Below are positions 6,663 to 12,516 of a stretch of DNA of 12,516 nucleotides, one piece after another. Within the stretch, counting starts at the first letter, position 1; each line of letters begins with the position of its first letter. This stretch comes from an uncultured Bacilli bacterium. Its GTDB lineage: Bacteria > Bacillota_I > Bacilli_A > RF39 > UBA660. The stretch lies in the NCBI GenBank assembly GCA_910580135.1, contig CAJTXC010000034.1:1-12516 (forward strand), read 5' to 3'. Both the position numbers and the translations under genes were made by a program. The notes under the pieces were generated by a model. It was not told the DNA's origin. It worked only from the letters and a program-made list of their open reading frames with translations, and ran no database searches.

Positions 6663-7790
6663 ATGAAAAAAGTAACAATACTTGCTTTGCATTTAGGATA
6701 TGGTGGTATTGAAAATGCCATTGTAACACTTGCAAATTTATTATGTAAAAAATATGATGTAGAAATATTATCAGTTTATAGATTATATAACGAACCAGTA
6801 TTTGAATTAGATGAGAAAGTAAAGGTAAACTATATTTCTAACATTAAACCTAATAAAAAAGAGATGAAATATTATTTAAAAAAGAAAAACTTTAACATGT
6901 TCTTTAAAGGTTTAGCTTTAAGTGCTAAAACTGGTTATGTAAAATATATAAAAACAGCTGGATGTTTAAGAAAACTAGATACGGACGTTATAATTTCTAC
7001 CAGAACAATACATAACTACTTAGTATCTAAGTTTGCTCCAAAAAACATTAAAAAAATTGGTTGGGAGCATAATCATCATAATAACAATAAAAAATATATA
7101 AATGCTCTTGTTAAATCATGTAAGGGATTAGATTATTTAGTTCCAGTGTCAAAAGAATTGGAAGAATTTTACCATGAATATTTAGGAGATAAGGTAATTA
7201 ATATTTCAAATTGTATAGACAAAGTACCAACTAAGCTATCTAAATTAGAATCTAAGAACCTAATTGCAGTAGGTAGGTTGTCAAAAGAAAAAGGTTTTGA
7301 TGACATGCTTAAGCTATTTAAAAAAGTAAGTACAAAGTATCCTGATTGGAAACTAAATATAATAGGTGATGGAATGGAAAAGAATAGCTTACTTGATTTA
7401 TCTAAAGAATTAAAATTAGGTGATAAAGTTATTTTCCATGGATATCAAAATAAAGATTATATAAATAACATGTTATCAGATAGTTCTATTTATCTAATGA
7501 CATCACATACCGAGTGCCTTCCGTTAGTTTTAATAGAAGCGATGAGCTATGGAATACCATGTTTATCATATACTTCGGCTCAAGGTGCTAATGAAATAAT
7601 AGATGATAACGTTAATGGTTATCTTATTGAAAATAGAAATGAAGACGAAATGATAGAAAGGATAAGTATCTTAATAGAAAATGAAAAGCAAAGAAAAAAA
7701 CTGGGTAAAAAAGCTAAAGTAAAGTCTAAGGAATATAGTGGTGAAGTAGTCTTAGAAAAGTGGAGTAAATTAATAAATAAACGAAAGTAG
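6663..7790 (+). CDS. GT4-family glycosyltransferase
   Basis: A 375-aa GT-B retaining glycosyltransferase, probably adding a hexose or similar sugar to a surface-glycan intermediate in the cytoplasm. N-terminal domain begins VTILALHLGYGGIENAI (4-20), the loop where acceptor and donor sites meet, and IGWEHNHHN (132-140) is typical of this group. The C-terminal domain has AVGRLSKEKGFDDML (202-216, with R205 and K210 positions that contact the donor phosphates), IIGDG (233-237), FHGY (258-261) and the EX7E element ECLPLVLIE (E284 and E292). Length is normal and no domain is missing. It shares a transcript with the GT2 gene seven bases downstream. Donor and acceptor are not predictable. Confidence 0.9.
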   Translation: MKKVTILALHLGYGGIENAIVTLANLLCKKYDVEILSVYRLYNEPVFELDEKVKVNYISNIKPNKKEMKYYLKKKNFNMFFKGLALSAKTGYVKYIKTAGCLRKLDTDVIISTRTIHNYLVSKFAPKNIKKIGWEHNHHNNNKKYINALVKSCKGLDYLVPVSKELEEFYHEYLGDKVINISNCIDKVPTKLSKLESKNLIAVGRLSKEKGFDDMLKLFKKVSTKYPDWKLNIIGDGMEKNSLLDLSKELKLGDKVIFHGYQNKDYINNMLSDSSIYLMTSHTECLPLVLIEAMSYGIPCLSYTSAQGANEIIDDNVNGYLIENRNEDEMIERISILIENEKQRKKLGKKAKVKSKEYSGEVVLEKWSKLINKRK

Positions 7791-7797
7791 GTGTTTT

Positions 7798-8706
7798 ATG
7801 AAATTATCAGTTGTTGTACCATGTTATAACGAAAATGAATCATTAAATAAGTTTCATGAACAAATAACAAAAGAGTTAAAAGATAATAAAATAACTTATG
7901 AGTTAATATTTGTAGATGATGGAAGTAGAGATGATACTTTAAATAAGTTAGAAGTTATATCAAAAAATGATAAATGTGCTAAAGTTATTGGGTTTTCTAG
8001 AAATTTTGGTAAAGAATCGGCAATGTTAGCAGGTTTAGAAAACGCTAGTGGTGAGTTTGTGGCAATAATGGATGCTGATATGCAACATAGTCCAAAAACT
8101 TTAGTAGAAATGTATAATAAGTTATTAAGTGAAACGGATTATGATGTGGTTTGTGCCTATAGATCTAATAGAAAAGAAGAGGGAACTTTTAAAAGGACGT
8201 TAACTTCATTATTTTATAGATTTAATAACGTTGTATCGGATGTTAAATTACTTCCAGGTGCAAGTGATTTTAGAGTTTTTAGATCGTGCGTAAAAGATGC
8301 TATTATATTTTTACCAGAGAAAACAAGATTTTTAAAAGGTATTTTCTCATGGGTAGGATTTAACACAATATATGTTCCTTATTCTCCCGAAAAAAGGTTA
8401 TATGGTAAATCAAAGTGGTCTTTAATTAAACTTTTAAAATATTCTTTAGGAGGAGTTGTTTCATTTTCTACTAAACCTATAAAATTATTATTCATAATTG
8501 GTTTATTAATATTTTTAGTAGGAATGTTAAATTTTATATTGATGGGTAATTTATCACATAGAACAATAATTTTATTTTTATCTATAATAATGTTATCAAT
8601 AGGAATTATGGCTCTTTATATATCAAGAATATATAGTAATATACTTGGTAGACCTTGCTATATAATAAGGAAAAAACTAGGATTTAATGATAAGAAGAAA
8701 AATTAG
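7798..8706 (+). CDS. GT2-family polyprenyl-phosphate glycosyltransferase (DPM1/GtrB-like)
   Basis: A 302-aa membrane glycosyltransferase that most likely moves a sugar from a nucleotide donor to undecaprenyl phosphate, supplying a lipid-linked sugar for wall-glycan or lipid modification. The GT-A domain shows VVVPCYNENESL (5-16), FVDDGSRDDT (38-47; D40/D41 donor binding), MDADMQHSP (91-99; the DxD-like D92/D94), FRVFR (158-162) and RLYGKSKWS (200-208). Two C-terminal membrane helices (~228-248 and ~256-276) are typical of the GtrB branch. AGGTG at 7789-7793 overlaps the upstream stop, so translation is probably coupled to the GT4 gene. Partner flippase and GtrC-type genes are not in view. Confidence 0.88.
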   Translation: MKLSVVVPCYNENESLNKFHEQITKELKDNKITYELIFVDDGSRDDTLNKLEVISKNDKCAKVIGFSRNFGKESAMLAGLENASGEFVAIMDADMQHSPKTLVEMYNKLLSETDYDVVCAYRSNRKEEGTFKRTLTSLFYRFNNVVSDVKLLPGASDFRVFRSCVKDAIIFLPEKTRFLKGIFSWVGFNTIYVPYSPEKRLYGKSKWSLIKLLKYSLGGVVSFSTKPIKLLFIIGLLIFLVGMLNFILMGNLSHRTIILFLSIIMLSIGIMALYISRIYSNILGRPCYIIRKKLGFNDKKKN

Positions 8707-8730
8707 AAAAAAATTTCTAATTTTTTTATT
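8700..8730 (+). terminator. Intrinsic terminator of the GT4/GT2 operon
   Basis: Stem AAATTAGAAA/TTTCTAATTT (8700-8709, 8714-8723) with an AAAA loop, running into a T tract. It overlaps the stop codon of the GT2 gene. Confidence 0.85.
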
Positions 8731-8748
8731 TTTGGAGGGGCAAAAATT

Positions 8749-8844
8749 ATGTCTAATAATTAAGTTGAAAGGAGGAAAAATGTATCAATAAAAGAACGAA
8801 CTAATATTAAGGATACAATATATGAAGTTAGAGGAAAGAAAGTG
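8749..8844 (+). other. Disrupted 5' end of the ORF6N gene (nonsense or frameshift)
   Basis: This stretch codes in frame for the expected first strand of the ORF6N domain (SIKERTNIKDTIYEVRGKK), but no usable start codon leads into it. ATG 8749, with GGAGGGG at 8734-8740, is in frame yet stops after four codons at TAA 8761. ATG 8780, with a near-perfect AAAGGAGG at 8768-8775, is one frame off and stops after three codons. Adding one A in the A-rich run at about 8786-8793 would join it smoothly to the gene. The 5' end is therefore either mutated or carries a sequencing error. Confidence 0.65.
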
Positions 8845-9738
8845 ATGCTAGATAGTGATTTAGCAAAGTTATATAAGTATAAGTCAGGCGCCAAAGCCTT
8901 AAATCAAGCTGTAAAAAGAAATTTAGATAGATTTCCAGAGGACTTTTGTTTTGAACTTACTAAGGTAGAATATGAAAATCTTATGCTTAATCCAAACTTT
9001 TTGAGGTCACAGTTTGTGACCTCAAAAGAAGAAAATTATTCAAGGTCACAAACTGTGACCTTGAATAAGCGAGGAGATAAACGTGGATATAATATTAAAT
9101 ATTTACCTTATGTATTTACTCAAGAGGGAATAGCAATGTTATCAGGAGTAATTAAAACAGAAGAAGCAGCTAAAGTAAATGTAGAGATAATGAGAGAATT
9201 TGTTAAATTAAGGAATTTTATTAATAATAATCCTATATCTTTAGCAAACGATATTTCTATTATGAAAAATATGTTATTTAATCATGAAGAAAAAATAAGT
9301 AAACTATTTGATAAGTTTGATAGAAAAGAAGATTTAAGGAGAAAGTTGTTTTTCAATGGCGAAATATATGATGCCTATAGCTTACTTGTAGATATAATAG
9401 AGAAAGCTAATAACGAAATCATAATAATAGATAATTATGTAGATAAAGTAACTCTAGATATCTTATCTAAGAAAAATATAAATGTAACAGTACTACTAAT
9501 AATGGATAAAAACAAAAGTAAGTTAACAAAAACAGATATAGATAAATTTAATAGTGAGTATCCATCCTTAAAAATAAAGTATACAAATATATTTCATGAT
9601 AGGTTTATTATAATAGATAGTAAAGAACTATATCATCTAGGAGCATCACTTAAGGATTTAGGAAAGAAAGTATTTGGCATTACTAAAATAGATGATATGA
9701 GTTATTTAAAATTATTAATAAATAAAGTTAAATCCTAA
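8842..9738 (+). CDS. ORF6N-domain (phage antirepressor-like) DNA-binding protein with PLD-like C-terminal domain
   Basis: From GTG 8842 (or ATG 8845) the product is ~298 aa. The N-terminal half is an ORF6N domain: VMLDSDLAKLY, ALNQAVKRN, RFPEDFCFEL and YLPYVFTQEGIAML are its hallmark segments, a fold found in phage antirepressor-type and mobile-element proteins that bind DNA. A linker (~130-165) leads to a phospholipase-D-like half (~170-295) with IIIIDNYVD, FHDRFIIID (H252, D253, R254) and HLGASLKDLGKK. The HDRF form lacks the Lys of a classical HKD motif, so catalysis is doubtful and a nucleic-acid-binding role is likelier. The gene is alone between two terminator/promoter units and looks like an inserted accessory gene. 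The natural start appears broken upstream, so it may be a pseudogene or a shortened protein lacking the first beta strand. AGAGG at 8830-8834 could serve GTG 8842. Confidence 0.75.
   Translation: MMLDSDLAKLYKYKSGAKALNQAVKRNLDRFPEDFCFELTKVEYENLMLNPNFLRSQFVTSKEENYSRSQTVTLNKRGDKRGYNIKYLPYVFTQEGIAMLSGVIKTEEAAKVNVEIMREFVKLRNFINNNPISLANDISIMKNMLFNHEEKISKLFDKFDRKEDLRRKLFFNGEIYDAYSLLVDIIEKANNEIIIIDNYVDKVTLDILSKKNINVTVLLIMDKNKSKLTKTDIDKFNSEYPSLKIKYTNIFHDRFIIIDSKELYHLGASLKDLGKKVFGITKIDDMSYLKLLINKVKS
8999..9027. repeat. Palindrome 1 inside the ORF6N gene
   Basis: Perfect 13-bp arms TTTTGAGGTCACA (8999-9011) and TGTGACCTCAAAA (9015-9027) flank a GTT loop. It encodes LRSQFVTS. It is much stronger than expected by chance in a coding region and has no T tract, so it is not a terminator. 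Confidence 0.9.
9036..9068. repeat. Palindrome 2 inside the ORF6N gene, reverse complement of palindrome 1
   Basis: Perfect 15-bp arms TTATTCAAGGTCACA (9036-9050) and TGTGACCTTGAATAA (9054-9068) flank an AAC loop. Its core GGTCACA-AAC-TGTGACC is the exact reverse complement of the core of palindrome 1. Both copies sit in the same codon register 39 bases apart and encode SRSQTVTL. Confidence 0.9.
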
Positions 9739-9744
9739 ATTATT

Positions 9745-9772
9745 TTGATGTTTTTTAATTTTATGTTAGAAT
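9745..9772 (+). promoter_or_regulatory. Promoter of the WecA/TagO-like gene
   Basis: TTGATG (9745-9750), 16 bases, then TGT-TAGAAT (9764-9772), an extended -10. GGTGAT at 9782-9787 lies five bases before ATG 9793. Confidence 0.6.
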
Positions 9773-9792
9773 TAAATTAGTGGTGATTTAAA

Positions 9793-10890
9793 ATGCAATA
9801 TAAAATAATAGAAGTACTTAAAATAGTTATATCAGTAGCAGTATTTACTGCGGCTTTATTTCCAATTGTAAAATGGATATGTTATCACGTTGGAGCACTT
9901 GATTATCCAAACAAGAGAAAGGTACATAAAAAGCCAATGCCAGTTATGGGTGGTCTTATGATTTATCTAGGTTTTCTTTTTGGATATATGCTTTTTGCTC
10001 CTCAAAATACTCAAATGTTGGCAATATTAATAGCAAGCTTTATAGTTATAATAACTGGTATCCTAGACGTTATAAAGCCTCTTAGAGCAAGAGAAAAATT
10101 GGTTGGGCAATTAACCGCGGCATTAATAATTGTTTTTTATGGAAAAATACTATTAAATGATATATCAGCTTTTGGATTTTATTTTGACTTTGGGTGGCTT
10201 GCTTATCCAATTACGGTAATATTTATAGTAGCATTAATGAATTGTATAAATCTTGTTGATGGTTTAGATGGACTAGCAGGTGGTATTTCAACTATATTTT
10301 TTATAACAATAGGTATTTTAGCATTCATTCTTCATAATATAGGAAGTTTAGAAATAACGATTGCATTTATAATGATAGGAGCTTGCATAGGATTTTTGAT
10401 ATTTAACTTTAATCCGTCAAAGATTTTTATGGGCGAGATTGGTTCAATGTTTTTAGGGTTTATGATAGCAGTGGTTTGTTTATTAGGATTCAAAGGAGTA
10501 ACCCTTACTTCTCTTGTTGTACCAATGCTTATTCTTGCAATTCCTATATTAGATACTTTATTTGCAATAATAAGAAGAATAATTCATCATAAACCTATAT
10601 ATGAAGCTGATAAACAACACTTGCATCATCAGTTATTGAATAAAAAATTTTCACAAAAAACAACCGTTCTTATAATATATGCAGTTAGTATACTATTTTC
10701 TTTAGCATCAATTTTTTATGTGCTTAAAGATAGAAAAACAGGTATAATTATATACATAGTACTTGTTTTACTTATTACTTGGGTTATTTTAACTACCGAT
10801 ATATTAACGGATAATGCGAAGATTCATTTAAAAAAAATAAGTTTTGGAAAAAATAAAACAGATAATAAAACTAAAAGGAACTTAAAATAG
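9793..10890 (+). CDS. tagO: WecA/TagO/MraY-family undecaprenyl-phosphate sugar-1-phosphate transferase, with atypical acidic motifs
   Basis: A 365-aa polytopic membrane enzyme (about 10-11 hydrophobic segments) expected to transfer GlcNAc-1-phosphate or similar from a UDP-sugar to undecaprenyl phosphate, the first step of wall teichoic acid or capsule synthesis. Family signatures: LDYPNKRKVHKKPMPVMGGL (36-55), NCINLVDGLDGLAGG (150-164), NPSKIFMGEIGSMFLGF (207-223), PILDTLFA (251-258) and HLHHQLL (276-282), the His motif of the WecA/TagO branch rather than MraY. Two positions deviate. The usual DD of motif 1 is D92-V93, and the GD of FMGDxGS is G214-E215. By recalled alignment these match E. 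coli MraY D116 and D267. Function may be retained or altered. Monocistronic with its own promoter and terminator. The tagO symbol indicates family branch, not proven orthology. Confidence 0.83.
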   Translation: MQYKIIEVLKIVISVAVFTAALFPIVKWICYHVGALDYPNKRKVHKKPMPVMGGLMIYLGFLFGYMLFAPQNTQMLAILIASFIVIITGILDVIKPLRAREKLVGQLTAALIIVFYGKILLNDISAFGFYFDFGWLAYPITVIFIVALMNCINLVDGLDGLAGGISTIFFITIGILAFILHNIGSLEITIAFIMIGACIGFLIFNFNPSKIFMGEIGSMFLGFMIAVVCLLGFKGVTLTSLVVPMLILAIPILDTLFAIIRRIIHHKPIYEADKQHLHHQLLNKKFSQKTTVLIIYAVSILFSLASIFYVLKDRKTGIIIYIVLVLLITWVILTTDILTDNAKIHLKKISFGKNKTDNKTKRNLK

Positions 10891-10910
10891 TTCTTTTTGT
10901 TTTTCTTTTT
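10873..10910 (+). terminator. Intrinsic terminator of the WecA/TagO-like gene
   Basis: Stem AAAAGGAACT (10873-10882) with AGTTCTTTTT (10889-10898), one G-T pair, 6-base loop, then T-rich sequence to about 10910. It overlaps the stop codon. Confidence 0.75.
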
Positions 10911-10915
10911 GGATA

Positions 10916-10944
10916 TTGACTGGTATATAATTTTATGATATCAT
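10916..10944 (+). promoter_or_regulatory. Promoter of the J-domain-like gene
   Basis: TTGACT (10916-10921), 17 bases, TATCAT (10939-10944) preceded by TGA, so an extended -10 with a good -35. A strong AGGGGAG ribosome site follows, eight bases before ATG 10981. Confidence 0.7.
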
Positions 10945-10980
10945 ATCAAACGTTTAAAAAATTAAAGGGGAGATATAAAA

Positions 10981-11445
10981 ATGTTAGAAAAAAGTTTTAA
11001 AATTCTAAGACTAGACGCTAATTACACTTACGAAGACCTTGAAAAGGCATATAGTGAAATGAAATTGGAGTATGGTGAAGATAAAAAAATTTTAGATGAT
11101 GCATACAGAATCTTAAAACAACACTTAGATATTAAACCTATAGCCTATGAAAAAGTCCAAAATATAATGAAGCATGTTAATGTGGATTTAGAAAATTATG
11201 ACGATGAAGAAGAAATAGCAAAAAATAAAAAAAGAAATTATAATAGGCTTATTACAATGATTGCAGAAAATCCAAATTATATGGATATAGATCATTATTT
11301 AAAGGCTTTAAGAATTAAACTTCATAATGATTTTAAAGGTGATGATAAGGATTTAATTATAAAATCATGGAGTGATTATAGTATGTATGTAGATTCTAAA
11401 AGCATTAGAAAAAAAGAAGTTAAGACAAAGCGAATTAATGTATGA
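10981..11445 (+). CDS. Small hypothetical protein with degenerate J-domain-like N-terminus
   Basis: A 154-aa cytoplasmic protein of unknown role. The first ~50 residues read like a compact DnaJ domain: KSFKILRLDA, then TYEDLEKAYSEMKLEYG in place of helix II and ILDDAYRILKQHL in place of helix III. The HPD tripeptide that activates DnaK is absent (GED stands near that point) and the loop is short. The rest is charged and helical, with an acidic patch DDEEEIA (~74-80) and a Lys/Arg-rich end. No signal peptide or membrane helix. It has its own promoter and terminator among envelope genes, so no partner can be named. The J-like reading is a pattern judgement and could be coincidental. Confidence 0.6.
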   Translation: MLEKSFKILRLDANYTYEDLEKAYSEMKLEYGEDKKILDDAYRILKQHLDIKPIAYEKVQNIMKHVNVDLENYDDEEEIAKNKKRNYNRLITMIAENPNYMDIDHYLKALRIKLHNDFKGDDKDLIIKSWSDYSMYVDSKSIRKKEVKTKRINV

Positions 11446-11467
11446 TACTGTACATTAATTTTTTTTT
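11433..11467 (+). terminator. Intrinsic terminator after the J-domain-like gene
   Basis: A perfect 10-bp stem AATTAATGTA/TACATTAATT (11433-11442, 11451-11460) with an 8-base loop containing the TGA stop, followed by seven more T. Confidence 0.85.
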
Positions 11468-11494
11468 GTGTTATTATATTTCTATATAATAGGT

Positions 11495-11500
11495 GGGAGG
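11495..11500 (+). promoter_or_regulatory. Ribosome binding site deciding the start of the coiled-coil gene
   Basis: GGGAGG lies seven bases before ATG 11508 and overlaps the region just after the GTG at 11493. The ATG is therefore the better start. A TATAAT at 11485-11490 is very close upstream and has no clear -35 partner. Confidence 0.6.
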
Positions 11501-11507
11501 TAACCTG

Positions 11508-12083
11508 ATGAACAACGCAGAACCAATGATAAGGTTTTATACTATAGATGGTAAAAAAATAGAAGATTTAGAATTAAATGTTGGCAAAAAATTAGATGAA
11601 GAAAAAGAAATTAAAGTATCTAATAATTTTAATAAAGCGTTAAGGACGGTTATAAATAAAGATATAAAATTTCTTTCTAATAAGTTAACCAACATAATAA
11701 AAGACATAACAAAACACTTGATGGTTAATAACGCTATGTTAGAAGTGAAAATTAATGATAAATTAGAAAACATTGACGAATCCATAAATGATATTGAAGC
11801 ATTAATAAGTAATTTAATAGTAAAAAGAGAAAATATTAAAATTGGTTTCTTTTCTTCTCATAAAAAAGAAAAGAAAAATGATATAAAGAAAATAGATAAT
11901 AGTATTAATTATTTATCAAAAACATTAAATGATATTATATCTATAAAAGATGAATATATTAAATTAGATCAAAGGAATAAAGGATTAGATTATATAGTAA
12001 TAGAAGATGAAGAAAAGAAAAAAACTATTAAAGAAGATCCTTTGGAAAGAACTATAAATTTTTATATGGCAAAGGAAAACTAA
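11508..12083 (+). CDS. Hypothetical coiled-coil-rich protein
   Basis: I do not recognise this 191-aa protein. It opens with a short beta-like segment (MIRFYTIDGKKIEDLELNVG). Long amphipathic helices run from ~37 to ~155, with hydrophobic residues at heptad-like spacing (e.g. LSNKLTNIIKDITKHL, LENIDESINDIEALISNL). A basic SHKKEKK break sits near 119-125, and the C-terminus is LERTINFYMAKEN. There is no signal peptide, membrane segment or cysteine, so it is likely a soluble structural or adaptor protein. The 32-base gap to the following glycosyltransferase has no terminator, so the two are probably co-transcribed and may work together. Start chosen from GGGAGG spacing. Confidence 0.7.
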   Translation: MNNAEPMIRFYTIDGKKIEDLELNVGKKLDEEKEIKVSNNFNKALRTVINKDIKFLSNKLTNIIKDITKHLMVNNAMLEVKINDKLENIDESINDIEALISNLIVKRENIKIGFFSSHKKEKKNDIKKIDNSINYLSKTLNDIISIKDEYIKLDQRNKGLDYIVIEDEEKKKTIKEDPLERTINFYMAKEN

Positions 12084-12115
12084 TTTATTAGTAAAATAAA
12101 TAGGAAGTTGATATT

Positions 12116-12516
12116 ATGAAAATACTTTTATATACGGAAAATGAACGTATGGTTGGTAAATCTGGACTAGGTAAGGCTATAAAACACCAAATGAAAGCTT
12201 TAGAAAATGAAAATATTGAGTTTACTACAAATCCTAAAGATGATTATGATATACTTCATATAAATACTTATTTTCCTAAATCTTATATGCTTGCTAAAAA
12301 AGCTAAAAAGCAAGGTAAAAAAATAGTTTATCATGCTCATTCTACCGAAGAAGATTATAAAAATGGATTTATATTTGCTAAGCAAACTTCTAAATTATTT
12401 AAGAAGTGGCTTATTAAATGTTATAAATTAGGAGATGTTATAGTAACTCCTACGTTATATCCATCCGGTTTATCGCCGTCAACAACGGTATCGACAGCGA
12501 CAAGCAGGGCGATAAT
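12116..12516 (+). CDS. GT4-family glycosyltransferase, glycolipid-type, 3' part replaced or missing
   Basis: Starts at ATG 12116, with AGGAAG at 12102-12107; 133 codons are visible. The first ~115 residues form the N-terminal half of a GT-B enzyme: MKILLYTENE, KSGLGKAIKHQMKAL (15-29), DYDILHINTYFPKS (43-56), VYHAHSTEEDYKNGF (71-85), LIKCYKLGDVIVTPT (99-113). This resembles streptococcal CpoA-type glycosyltransferases that add a second sugar to glucosyl-diacylglycerol, the glycolipid anchor of lipoteichoic acid (from memory, not searched). After Y115 (base 12460) the frame stays open but no longer looks like the family, which would continue YSKxLL...NGID. Codon use also becomes GC-rich there, so the native gene ends at a junction near 12460. 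Confidence 0.75.
   Translation, partial: MKILLYTENERMVGKSGLGKAIKHQMKALENENIEFTTNPKDDYDILHINTYFPKSYMLAKKAKKQGKKIVYHAHSTEEDYKNGFIFAKQTSKLFKKWLIKCYKLGDVIVTPTLYPSGLSPSTTVSTATSRAI
12461..12516 (+). other. Foreign GC-rich segment, possible large serine recombinase fragment in another frame
   Basis: In the frame starting at base 12463 this segment reads IRFIAVNNGIDSDKQGDN. It resembles the catalytic-domain motif of large serine recombinases of the TnpX/TndX type (RFIAxNxGxDS) found in transposons and conjugative elements. Codons are GC-rich (GCC, GTC, AAC, GAC, AGC, GGC), unlike everything before. There is no recombinase start codon or element end between it and the glycosyltransferase. Confidence 0.5.

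Noticed and set aside
10935..10944. Palindrome ATGATATCAT over the -10 of the J-domain-like gene as an operator
   Set aside because: Ten bases in very AT-rich DNA can arise by chance and the sequence is largely explained by the -10 element itself.
12200..12385. Minus-strand open frame opposite the last glycosyltransferase
   Set aside because: The plus strand has a good ribosome site and clear GT4 motifs; the antisense product is hydrophobic low-complexity sequence.
12461..12516. Reading the last bases as the NGID motif of the same GT4 enzyme after a deletion
   Set aside because: The NGID match is in another frame with foreign GC-rich codons, and the surrounding RFIAVNNGIDSDKQ fits a serine recombinase better.

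Overview
The window comes from a very AT-rich, Gram-positive-type bacterium (GC roughly 30% by eye, AT-ending codons, strong AGGAGG-type ribosome sites, TGG for Trp, TGA used as stop). The gene content is cell-envelope: an LCP ligase, a secreted glucosaminidase, cohesin/dockerin modules, a WecA/TagO-like transferase and several glycosyltransferases. It fits an uncultured gut Bacillota lineage, perhaps a Bacilli/Erysipelotrichia or RF39-like group. That placement is inferred from style and families, not from a marker gene.

Layout. 1-215 is the C-terminal tail of an Rpn-family nuclease/transposase-like gene, which converges on a minus-strand LCP gene (369-1994, probably starting at TTG); a two-way terminator lies between them. 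The divergent spacer 1995-2213 holds promoters for both directions. 2214-5525 is a two-gene operon: a secreted N-acetylglucosaminidase ending in a type I dockerin, then a membrane-anchored protein with an N-terminal cohesin-like domain. After a clean terminator come a PssD/PssE (Alg14/Alg13-like) glycosyltransferase pair (5615-6564), a GT4 plus GT2 pair (6663-8706), an isolated ORF6N/PLD-like gene with a damaged 5' end and two remarkable internal palindromes (8842-9738), a WecA/TagO/MraY-like phosphoglycosyltransferase (9793-10890), a small protein with a degenerate J-domain look (10981-11445), an unrecognised coiled-coil protein (11508-12083) and a truncated GT4 gene resembling glycolipid glycosyltransferases (12116-end).

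How it works together (inference). The WecA/TagO-like enzyme would load undecaprenyl phosphate with the first sugar phosphate. The PssD/E, GT4 and GT2 enzymes would extend or decorate the lipid-linked glycan, and the LCP protein would transfer it to peptidoglycan. The dockerin-bearing glucosaminidase could be held at the membrane by the cohesin protein encoded directly downstream, giving a tethered wall-cutting enzyme. That pair is the most interesting system here. Nearly every transcription unit has its own intrinsic terminator and a compact promoter, often with an extended -10 and a very short leader.

The last ~57 bases differ sharply from the rest: GC is about 53% (30 of 57 by hand count), and the reading frame that makes sense shifts to one resembling a large serine recombinase. 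The right edge is therefore either a rearrangement or a contig chimera. No tRNA, rRNA, CRISPR array or complete insertion sequence was seen.
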